From Dinochytrium kinnereticum (taxonomy: Eukaryota; Chytridiomycota; Chytridiomycetes; Chytridiales; Chytridiaceae): a stretch of 38,694 bases of DNA. The stretch spans positions 1-38,694 of the forward strand of contig JADGJT010000222.1 of NCBI GenBank assembly GCA_027604005.1, written 5' to 3'. The translations under genes and the position numbers were made by a program. Each line of letters begins with the position of its first letter. Position 1 is the stretch's first letter. The notes under the pieces are model-generated. The model saw only the letters and a list, made by a program, of their open reading frames with translations, was not told where the DNA came from and ran no database searches. Below, piece by piece: positions 1 to 9,474 of this stretch.

Positions 1-252
<252 letters not shown>

Positions 253-558
253 TCTCATGTCTTAGCCATAGCTTGCGTCAAATATCATAAATATATTTCC
301 CTTGTATAGAACAACAAATGCGTGCCTAACTTGCCATCTTCTTGCCTTTCAACTTGATCGTCCGCACGCGTGTTGGTCCATGTCCGAATGCGCCTGCTTG
401 TCGTCCAATGAGAATTAATCTCCGAGCAATCGCACGTAATCGCACTCTGATTGGTCGGCACATCCCTGTGAGCGAAAATCATTTGCCCCAAAATCAAACG
501 CAAGCAAAAAAAATAATCTTCACTTCTCATCCACCTCCTTCCCCTCCAAACTATCAAA
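253..558. promoter_or_regulatory. Ubiquitin 3' UTR and RRM-gene promoter
   Basis: This 306-bp spacer separates the ubiquitin stop from the next start codon. The left part is AT-rich and should hold the polyubiquitin 3' UTR. The right part, from about 520, is a C/T-rich leader (CCACCTCCTTCCCCTCC and similar) directly before the next ATG, a common feature of highly expressed fungal genes. No gene is visible here. Confidence 0.5.
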
Positions 559-1530
559 ATGACCAAGGTGAGTTCCCTCAACCGTCCTCTGCTCTTGCAT
601 CTCGGTGGCCGTGGGCTGTGCGAGTCTCCATCCCTCTCTCCTCCAGCTTGCCTTTTTGTGCTAATGGTTTTCTCTTCCCCCTTACTCCTAACTTTATCCG
701 CCAGGTTTTTGTCGGCAACCTTTCGGTGAGTGCTTCAGCTTGAAACCGCTTCGCTTTGTCTGTTCTCTTGGTCTTTTAGCAACTGTCTAAACAACTTCAC
801 TTCTTTCTTTACAATAGTGGGGAACCACTGACGAGTCCCTCCGTGGCGCTTTCGGCCAATATGGCAACATCACCGATGCCATCGTCCTCCGTGACAGGGA
901 GACTGGTTAGAGACTTTCCCATGGCGTTGTGGCCTTTTTTCCCCCGATGATGTACCCATTTCTGTAGCTCAGATCTGGGTAACATCTGGTCTCCTTCCCC
1001 CCTGTTCTTCCACTCTCCCTCAGTATCTTTTGCCCTGGTGATACATCGTTGCGGGTAGGTGGCTGTTGTGGTGTCGTTTGCGCCTGTGACTGCTACCTAT
1101 GTACCCTTTCTGATTTAACCTATTCAATGGACGACTTTGGGCCGCTCCACACCCCTTTCCAATACTCTATTAATTTTGCTTACACATATTTCTTAACCTT
1201 TTAGGCCGCTCCCGTGGCTTCGGTTTCGTTACCTTCGAGAACGGTGACGAAGCCCAGGCTGCCATTAACGCTTTGAACGACCAGGACATTGACGGCAGGA
1301 ATGTCCGCGTTAACCTCGCTAACGGTTAGTCCAGCATGTTTCTTCTTTATCCATTTTCCGTTTTCTTAGCCCCTTTCTTTGCAGACCGTCCCTCCGGTGG
1401 TGGTGGTGGTGGCTTCGGTGGCAACCGCGGCGGTTACGGCGGTGGTCGCGGTGGATACAACGGTGGCGGCGGTGGATACGGCGGCAACGGTGGTTACCAG
1501 CAGGGTGGCTACCAGCAGGGTGGATACTAA
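559..1530 (+). CDS. Glycine-rich RNA-binding protein with one RRM
   Basis: Five exons, 559-567, 705-725, 818-905, 1205-1324 and 1385-1530, join into a 127-residue protein. Residues about 2-79 form one RNA recognition motif, with RNP2 (VFVGNL, residues 4-9) and RNP1 (RGFGFVTF, 43-50). Residues 80-127 are a Gly-rich tail with RGGY and GGYQQGGY repeats and no other domain. This is the architecture of the CIRBP/RBM3/plant GRP7 family, small RNA chaperones often induced by cold or stress and acting in nucleus and cytoplasm. The first exon has only three codons and the second only seven, so the gene is easily missed by ORF scanning. The intron at 906-1204 is long (299 bp) for this window. Role in this organism is inferred from the family. 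Confidence 0.93.
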
Positions 1531-3059
1531 GTCGTTCACTACCCACTGTTGAATGGCCCTGTTTTTTGTTCCTTGTGACCCCGTCCTTCCCTCTTGGTCG
1601 AAATCCCTCCGCATATTCGCCTCTCCTTTCCGTTTCCCTTTTCTTTGCTGAACGAAATGTATCTTTATTGACCACGTTGCTCGCTACTCCGATTCTGCAA
1701 GACTTTTTTTTCTCTCTACCTTTTTTTTTTTTGCATGAGAAAGTGGAAAGAACTCTCTTCCAGGGCCTCTCTTTGTTCAATAATAAATATCTCTTTGTGG
1801 ATGCTTCATAGTTTTGTTTGTCACGTTTTCACTTGCTGGGGATTCTCCGTTTTTTTAGTGCATTAACTTACGTAAGCCATGGTAGAAGGACTTTACACAG
1901 TCTTTGGAATTTGGGTTTGAAAACCAATGTTGATGGTGGTCTGCCATTGGAGAGAACTGATCAAATCACCATTAGATGGAGTAGTCACAGTTCTCTATTC
2001 TTTTCTTTTTTTTGTTTTACTATGTTTTATAATAACTAAATACTGTTATTGATTTGGAGCGATAGAGGATGTCTACAAACTCGGCGACGTGTTCAACTAG
2101 ACATTAAATGAGGTTAGGATATTAATCCAAAACAAGCGACGTTGAAGAATATTAACAATCATCTTGCAATAGAAATGTAAATATTTATGCCTCCAAATGT
2201 GCTCTCTAGCCTATTGATCTAATACTGAATGGGCATTACTACAAGAATACGAATGAAATAAGCAAACGCGCATATTCAATATTGTTGGAATAATCAATGC
2301 CTAATATCTAACTAGAAAAACCAGCTACATGCCAACTCTATACAGTTAGACCTACTGCACCACCCTAATTATATCCTATCAGAAGTAGGTGGATGTCCAA
2401 CCAGTATCAGCTCTACCAGGAAACAAACAAGAAGTCTATAGCCAGAAAGAACTTTGTAATAGCCCAAAAAAAATGTTTTGAGAAATCGCTATATCTTGAC
2501 TTACCATCTACTGGCTGCAACCAATTTGCAAAAGTCAACAGGCATAGCTTGCATAACTTAGAATATAAGTCCATAAGCTGTAATTATTACAATATTATAT
2601 CGATCATTAGATCCCATCTAACAAACTCTACCTAATCCAGGTACTTCCTATCTCTTTAGAAAAGACAGCAGATTACCAACAACACCAGCTAGGCCACCAA
2701 AAGTAACATACATATGTAGTGTTTATATCTTATGCATTGGTAGCCTATATACTATTACTTTGTTTGGATATTAAGTGAAAGCAAAACGATGGCATTTAAT
2801 GGATGCAACAAGTGACAGAGTACTAGGTAGAGTGAGGGTATTCGATTGCCATGTCACAATTGGAACATAGACATTTCAACGCGATCACAGCACAAATTGG
2901 TGGTTTAACTGTGTTCATAACAATAAGGTTTTTTTTCATTGCAAAAGTGATGTGGAAAGAATTATTCATTTATCAGCGTCATCATTAACCCTTTACTAGG
3001 GTCATTAATGGCCTGGAAACCTCACAGTTCCCAAATCAAGCCTACCCCCCTCCCATTGA
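1531..3059. other. Gene-free stretch between two genes
   Basis: About 1.5 kb. The first 300 bp contain T-rich tracts and look like the 3' UTR of the RRM gene. From about 2040 to 3000 the sequence is clearly richer in A and T than the neighbouring genes and stops interrupt all frames. An 80-codon ATG-initiated frame at 2393-2635 has no recognisable motif and an AT-driven composition, so I do not call it. I see no tRNA, inverted terminal repeats or transposase remnant. Confidence 0.5.
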
Positions 3060-4309
3060 TCAAGCATTAGCAGACGCCCCAGCACCGACCTCACTCGACG
3101 CCTGAGCAGTGATATCCTCCTTCCTCTGTTTCCTAATATTCGCCTCCCGATCAAACTTCGACTTCCAGAACGCCTCCTTATCATCCAACAGCCTCCTCCT
3201 CATGATCGAGTCAAACTTAGGCTTCAACCTCACCGACTGACTTGAAACAACCAAAGGCTGGTTCAAGTTAGACCTCTTGGTTTTTGATTTCTTCTGGGTG
3301 GAGTACCACTCATAAGCAAGGGCATGAAGGTCGGGAGGGTGGGGCGATGGAATCTCCACGCAGTCCGGTTGGGGGAGGGGAGACCGGATGAGGATCACGG
3401 AGCAGACGTTGTAGGAGACCTCAAGGTAGGCGGGAATGAACATCCAGGGAGACATGTAAGGAACCTCGTTGAACGGAAGGGCTTTGGGATGCTTTGGGTC
3501 CCACTTCTCGGGGACGGGCTTTGACTTGTCTTCCTCTTGCTTTTCCTTCACAGGAGGTGTTGCAGTCGTTTTTGCTCCAGCATCTGTTGCAGCTACAGGT
3601 CCTGTGAGAGAAGCGACCCTGTCTTTCGCGGGTGTTGACTCAGTTAAAGCCTTGGCTTCCACGGTTGATTGAGTTTCCACGGTTGGTTGAGTTGCATCTG
3701 TTGGAGAGGACCCCGACTTGGTTTCAGCCCCCTCCCCGCCTTCTTCAGCGACCTTCTCCTGCACAGGCTTCATTAAAGACGGCTTGAGCATCGGAATGAC
3801 GTTTGGGTTCACAGTGACCATATCTCCAATTCCAAGACGGCGTGCGGGATATTTGCACTGAAAGCGAGAGAAAAAAAAATAAATGAAATAGCGAGTCAAA
3901 CGGCGTGAATAGCAACGAAAAGAAAGAAGCACCAAGTAGAATAAATCAGTTAGCCTACCCTTTCACCATTGACCCGGACATGGCCTTGAGTGACAAAAGA
4001 CCTCGCCTGCCAGATGGAGCTGGCGAAGTGAGACCTGAAGATAATTACATCCAACCGTCTCTCCAATTCACCAAAAGCGAGGGCTTGAACCGGTGGTGTT
4101 CTCTCCGCATCCTTGGCGGACATCTGCTGCAGCGGAAGCTGATTTCTCCAGTGTCTGGCCAAAAGCTGTCGTTCCGTGATGTTGGGGACATGGTAGGCTC
4201 GGAGCTCTCGCTTAGCGACCCACTTCTGTTGGAAGACAGATTTTCTCGAGAGATCTTCTACCCTTGATCGTCTGTGAAGGTTGTAGAGGTTCATCTTGTT
4301 CCATGACAT
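3060..4309 (-). CDS. NAM9: Mitochondrial small-subunit ribosomal protein uS4m
   Basis: Two exons on the minus strand, 4309-3959 and 3857-3060, join at [14 protein letters not shown] into a 382-residue protein. The middle holds an S4 RNA-binding domain (from about [13 protein letters not shown] through VRVNGER to [10 protein letters not shown]), and the N-terminal [10 protein letters not shown] segment fits mitochondrial uS4 (yeast Nam9). It would help nucleate assembly of the mitoribosome small subunit. After the S4 domain comes a long Thr/Glu/Ala-rich low-complexity insert of about 100 residues, then a conserved-looking block ([14 protein letters not shown]) that places the C-terminus in the same family, and a basic tail. 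The ATG at 4309 is the first in frame, but the frame stays open upstream to a stop at 4441-4439, so a non-AUG or differently spliced N-terminus is possible. Confidence 0.88.
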
Positions 4310-5363
4310 CCGAATCAGCCCTCTTGTCGGGCTGAAAGGGTCTTTGACCTTTTTGGGGTTTACAAAAGGATAATGAGATAATGTTCTAAAGAGTTGGAGG
4401 AATGTGAAAGATATTAACGGGCAACGGATGGCCCTCCATTAGCCGGGCGCTCTTCGATAAACTGAAAGTTCATTGCTCGCGTTCAGCTTTTCGTAACAAA
4501 TCGCACCCAGAAATACCGCATCTACCAGATCAATCTCCTCGAAAGGGGAGATACTGAATGCATAGGGCGATTACGCTTCCCGGTTGTGGACATAAGCAGG
4601 GGCCTCACCTTCCATCTTATGGGGACTCTCTCTGGCATGGCGAAGATTTTTTTCGCTTTTCAGGTTTTTTCTTTTTTTTTTGGGGACGGTCGAAACAAAC
4701 ACGGACGCATCCTGGACGCGAACAGCAACAAGGCTTGCCTCATGCGGCATGCCTTTCCATGTTCTTTATGATCCCATGCATCCAGCTACCTTGTATATTT
4801 GGCCAATAAAACCCACAACCATCTGAAGCACAGCAACAAAGTAGTTTGGATGGCATACAATAATACATCCGCATTGTAGAGTGTGTTATCATAGAATCTG
4901 CCATGCTGTTTATTGCTCTGGCCACTGATTACTTTGTTTGTGGCATTGAAAGGCTGATTTCTGATCTGAAACCAGCAATGTTGTGGGGTGTGCTGAGCAA
5001 ACCATTGGTGAGGGCGGCCGTCACACCTCTCCGTGCACCACGTCGCTGCATCCGTGAGTGGCCAAATTGCCGGCTCAGCGCATCGTTGCGTTGCGTTCAC
5101 CTGCTGTCTGTTTGGGACATTGTCATTTATCCTCTCTCGTCCCTTACCGTCCGCCGTCCTTCGCCTGCAGCAGGCAGCAATTCCTTCTCCTGTTCCCATT
5201 GGTTCAACCTCGTCACAGCGGCCATCCAAAAATTTTCAATTTCGTCCCATCCCCACTCGCTGCAGAGCAGCCAGAAACAGAAAAGAAGAAAAAGGATTTT
5301 TGTCCTCACCTCACCTCAACCCCCTCTCCCTCCCACTCAACCCCCACCAGCGACGGAGCTACC
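4310..5363. promoter_or_regulatory. Divergent promoter region, uS4m / septin
   Basis: This 1054-bp region lies between two divergently transcribed genes and should contain both promoters. The last 80 bp before the septin ATG are strongly C-rich, with repeated CCCTC and CCACC blocks and a good start context (ACCATGG). Several antisense and sense frames of up to about 170 codons cross this region; none shows a motif, and the longest run into the septin intron, so they are treated as chance. Confidence 0.5.
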
Positions 5364-7526
5364 ATGGCCGGTGAGTGATGCTTTCGCTGCTGCTGCTCCT
5401 ACTAGGCCTGTCTGCGATCACTAGCACCACATATGGCCCTTCCCATCGACTGGACTGGACTGGAGTGGGAGGGTGGTGGGAATGCCTGATTTTGAGAGAA
5501 GGACGGGTTGATCGCCTCCAGTTGGCCTGATAGTGTAAGCTGCTCAATGGAATGGAATGCATGCAGCTGTGGTTAATCTGTAGCTCAAGTAGTGGTGGTG
5601 ATCGGGAGAATGCGGCTAGAGTGATCGCATTGGTTCATGTGAACGACGAAAGAGTGTGTTCCTGTGGCTGCAATGGGGCATGTGAAGGAAAGAAGAAATC
5701 AGATTAGAGGGAGAATCGTCATCCAGGGACAATCGCCCGGGTATGATCCGTCCGGATGCGTTCTCTTCTAAGGATGAAGGGGCCTGGATGTAATGAGATG
5801 TAGCACCTATCGATGATGTATTCGATGAAATCAGTCCATGCTCGGACCATTCTAACGCTCCTTCGTATACTTCCATTTTTGATGGACTGCCACAGACTTT
5901 ACCGTGAGTATTTAATTTGGGATGTTGATTCCTGTTCTCTTGTACCTAACCATTCATCCTATTGCAGCAAATACCGATCGTCAAAAGGAAGCTGGCTTCC
6001 ATTGTCGGCTTCCACAACTTGCCGAATCAGGTTCACCGCAAGTCTATAAAGAAGGGGTTCCAGTTCACCATCATGGTTGTGGGTATGTTAATTATTTTTA
6101 TTCGAAGGCATGCGTCCACTCGCTTACCCTCCCTCCCTCCCTAAAGGTGAGTCTGGCCTCGGCAAGTCCACGCTCGTCAACACCCTCTTCAACACCACCC
6201 TGTACCCGAACAAGGAGGCTAAGGAGCCCTCGAACGACACCCCCAAAACCGTCGAGATTCAAACTATCTCTGCCGATGTTGAGGAGAATGGCGTCAAGCT
6301 GAAGCTGAGCGTCATTGACACGCCTGGATTTGGTGACTTTGTTAACAACGAGGAGTCTTGGAAGCCTATTCTTGAGAACATTGAGGCGAGATACGACGCT
6401 TACTTGGAGCAGGAGAACCGTGTCAACCGTAAGAAGGTTACAGACACTCGTGTCCATGCTTGCTTGTACTTCATCGCCCCCACTGGACACTCCCTTAAGC
6501 CCCTCGACATTGAGTTCATGAAGAGGCTTCACCACAGGGTTAACCTTATCCCTGTCATTGCCAAGTCTGATACCCTTACTGAGGACGAAATTAAGGCTTT
6601 CAAGCTTAAGGTAAGTTTTGAAATTTGTTTGATAGATTGCTGCTTATAGCAAACTTTCTAAAAATGTTTTGGTCTAGATTTTGGAAGACATCAACGCCAA
6701 TAAGATACAGATCTACCAGCCTCCTACTTACGAGGTCGACGACCCCGAGACCATCCAGGAGAATAAGGAAATCATTGTTAGTTTACTGTTCTTCTGTTTG
6801 TGCACCTATCATTTGAACAGCTTCTCATAAATTATACAGAGCCGTATTCCCTTCGCTGTTGTCGGTTCCGACAAGGAGGTTGAGGTGAATGGCAAGAAAG
6901 TCCGTGGACGAAAGTACCCTTGGGGTGTTATTGAGGTCGATAATGAGGACCACTGTGATTTCGTCAAGCTTAGGCAGATGCTCATCCGTACCCATATGGA
7001 GGAGCTTAAGGAATACACTATTGAGGTTCTCTACGAAAACTATAGGGCAGGAAAGATTGCTGCTGGTGGCCTTGACTCTTTCGGTGGAAAGTACGTGAAA
7101 CAATTTCTCCGTTGCGTTCCCGAATTCCAATTTCTGACTCTATATTAGCCCTCTCGCCAAATTCGAGGAGGAGCGCACCGCCCACGAGGCTAAGATGGCC
7201 AAGATGGAAGCAGAGATGAAGGCCGTATTCCAGCAGAAGGTTGCTGAGAAGGAGGCGAAGCTGAAGCAGTCCGAGGACGACGTATGTCATTTCTACTTTA
7301 TGCTAGTCGGCACGCGTGCGAGTCTTTTTTTTTTCTTAGAGGCCTAGCAGGTCTAACCTACTTTTGTATCTTTCCTGTTTAGCTTTACGCTCGTCACCGC
7401 GAGATGAAGGAGCAGCTCGAGAAGCAGCGCCAGGAGCTTGAGGAGAAGAAGAGGAGGCTTCTTGGTCAGTCTGGTGCGGCTGATAAGTCTAAGCCTAAGC
7501 CTAAGGGTACCTTCTTCAACAAGTAG
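5364..7526 (+). CDS. CDC3: Septin, CDC3 class
   Basis: Eight exons: 5364-5370, 5896-5903, 5968-6082, 6147-6610, 6678-6776, 6840-7090, 7149-7281, 7383-7526; 406 residues. It is a septin GTPase: P-loop GESGLGKST (from residue 44), DTPGFGD (101-107), AKSD (182-185), the septin element [14 protein letters not shown], and a C-terminal coiled coil (about 330-385) rich in Glu, Lys and Gln, followed by a short Lys/Pro tail. The run [14 protein letters not shown] before the P-loop resembles the Cdc3/AspB group rather than Cdc10, Cdc11 or Cdc12. Septins form hetero-oligomeric filaments at the cortex, septa and hyphal tips. The start is unusual: exon 1 gives 7 coding bases and exon 2 only 8, encoding MADFT, with a 525-bp first intron. 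Splice sites are good and the joined N-terminus reads smoothly, but this start is inferred. Confidence 0.92.
5896..5903 (+). other. 8-base micro-exon of the septin gene
   Basis: The eight bases ACTTTACC lie between an acceptor (CCACAG) and a strong donor (GTGAGT). With the 7-base coding part of exon 1 they complete five codons (MADFT) and restore the frame of exon 3. No other ATG upstream of exon 3 gives an open frame into the septin body through consensus splice sites that I could find. Inclusion is inferred; cDNA would settle it. Confidence 0.65.
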
Positions 7527-7924
7527 ATAGCCTTTTGTGGATTTATTTACAGCCTTTTTCTTTACCTCGTTTGGAATTGATTTCCAACTTTAGCATCCTC
7601 GTGCCAGCTTTTCTCCTGCCGTATCCCTTTCTTTTTTACCGTTAAACAACCTCTTCCCTTTCTACTTTTTGTTTTCTTTCTTTCTTCCTTTGATGCCGTC
7701 CGTACGTCTAAACCCCCTCCCATGTATGCTTTGGTTGCCCCCACCTTTTTTTTTCACTTTCCAAATCTTTCTTTTTTTAAAATGTCAGGGTCTGGTCCCC
7801 TCCTTCTTTGAACATCTTTCGTTTTTGTTTGAGTCTACATAAACTAGAGCTTTGAAAAGAAGAAGAAGAAGCTGAGTTACTTTGGGTTGAGTGGCAATGG
7901 AAGATGTCATGCCCATATTTATTG
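7527..7924. terminator. Convergent 3' region, septin / PITH gene
   Basis: Some 398 bp between two convergent stop codons. The sequence is rich in T runs on the plus strand, consistent with the septin 3' UTR, and has A-rich and GAAGAAGAAG patches near 7855. It should carry the poly(A) sites of both genes. No gene is visible. Confidence 0.45.
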
Positions 7925-8946
7925 TCAATGGAAAGATTCCGAGGCCATATTTTGCGAGGCACTACCTTTAAGCTTCTGATGGTCGGCTAGAGGAGGTCTT
8001 AGAAAATAGAACCATGATCATTATCGTACCTGGATTCGGAGCCAATTCGTAAAGCGTTATAATGGGATCTCGTTTCACCTCTGTCCATTCCCCCTTTAGA
8101 CCAATGTAAGTTATCCTTGAAGCATCGTCTCCAAAATTTGTGGGGAAGAAGAGGGTAAGGTTTCGAACGTTGCTAAATTTAGCTATTCTGTTTAAATCAT
8201 TAGAGAGGGTGGGGACGCGGCGAATAGAAAGTCTTGAAATGGTGAGCAATTTTGCCTACTTTGTTGGGTACTCGGGAATTTCGCGGCCAGGTTCTTGAAC
8301 CAGTTCCCATTCCTGCTCTGGAGAAATTGATTCCACGGTATCAAAATCAACGTCGTCGCGATTGATGAATCTAATATTCATTGAAAAAAAAAGAGTCAGC
8401 CTTAAGGGTTTACTTAAACCAATCGCTATTGTTTATAACGTGAAAAACATACGCTAGCATTTTGGAGGGGTTAGAGTCTCCAGGCCCTCCTTTGACTGCA
8501 ATAGACTTCAATTTCACTGATCCCGTAAAGCTAATAATTACGAAAGGTCAGGCTCTCAGGATAATAACAGGAAGAACCCACGGAATTCTTATAATGAGCT
8601 GTTCATCAGCATCTGATTCGACAAACTGAATCCATGATCAGCAACTACACGCACACTTATACTAAAACTAACCGGTTCCAAATCATTTCGTTTGTCCCAG
8701 GGCTTGAATACGGCTTTGGCACTGCCAGCCAAAGCTTCGTTATACCCAACGACATTTTCAATGTCGATGTGGCGGAAGAGGGTGAATTCGTTTCCCCTGT
8801 TGTTGGGATTTTATGGAGTCCGGTCAGCGGGGTGTCAACTATGCCGAGCGACCTCTAAATATTAACCTGTCCGGTCCGTCATGATCGTGGTCATGGTCGT
8901 GGCCATGGTCATGCCCATGCTCGTGGTGCTCGTGGCTGCATGACAT
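7925..8946 (-). CDS. PITH-domain protein
   Basis: Seven exons on the minus strand: 8946-8867, 8796-8673, 8625-8582, 8530-8453, 8370-8260, 8187-8030, 7986-7925; 218 residues. Nearly all of it is a PITH domain, the C-terminal module of the proteasome-associated thioredoxin TXNL1 and of human PITHD1. Diagnostic blocks are FVESDADEQL, IPFTGSVKLKSI, FINRDDVDFDTVES, FSNVRNLTLFFP, RITYIGLKGEW and a final NPADHQKL. There is no thioredoxin domain, so it is a stand-alone PITH protein; proteasome association is expected from the family, not shown. The N-terminus is remarkable for His: 11 of the first 22 residues (SHEHHEHGHDHGHDHDHDH), which could bind metal. The gene is cut by six short introns, and only the 3' half shows as a long frame. 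It diverges from VTC4. Confidence 0.93.
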
Positions 8947-9474
8947 TGCTTTCTTTCAGGTTCTGTTCAGAGATTTGTCAAATAATGTCTGAACAAAGGG
9001 GTGAATAAAAACTGTCTTAAAAACATAAAATGCGACGACTTCTTTATCCTAGAATACAGTATATCCGTCTAGAGTCTACATGCATGCCTTGCGTATAGTC
9101 TCTATAACCCGCGAACAAAATAAATCACCATCGCTTGGGATGATGATGATCTTTAGCATGTTCGTCGCTAATAAGTCGCTCATGTACGCGTGTTTTGCAC
9201 CAAGGGCAGGCAGACACCTTCCTTTTTCCTCAAATCAACTGATTTGCCGTTACGCTCCCGTCTGCAAAGGGTTGCCGCCATCGTCGTGGGCAGGATCGCG
9301 CATGCGGGTTGGTGTTCCTCGTCAATTTTTTTTTTTTCTTCGTAGAAACTTTACAGCGTTTTTGCGCAAATCTTTGTATCTTGTTGCAGCTGTGACATAA
9401 CGCTACAGGCTCCTCTGCTCCAGCACACATCCACAGCACACCGCCCGTGATTCGAATAGCGTCTGTGTGCAGCG
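8947..9474. promoter_or_regulatory. Divergent promoter, PITH gene / VTC4
   Basis: 528 bp between two divergent start codons, so both promoters should lie here. There is a T-rich tract at about 9327-9340. I see no gene; a 106-codon plus-strand frame (9080-9400) has no motif and irregular composition. Confidence 0.5.

Noticed and set aside
2393..2635. 80-codon ATG-initiated frame in AT-rich spacer
   Set aside because: Composition reflects AT-rich DNA; no domain, no splice partners, no promoter-like leader.
4903..5424. 173-codon plus-strand frame before the septin gene
   Set aside because: No motif, crosses the septin start in another frame, and the C/T-rich leader explains its Pro/Ser/Arg composition.
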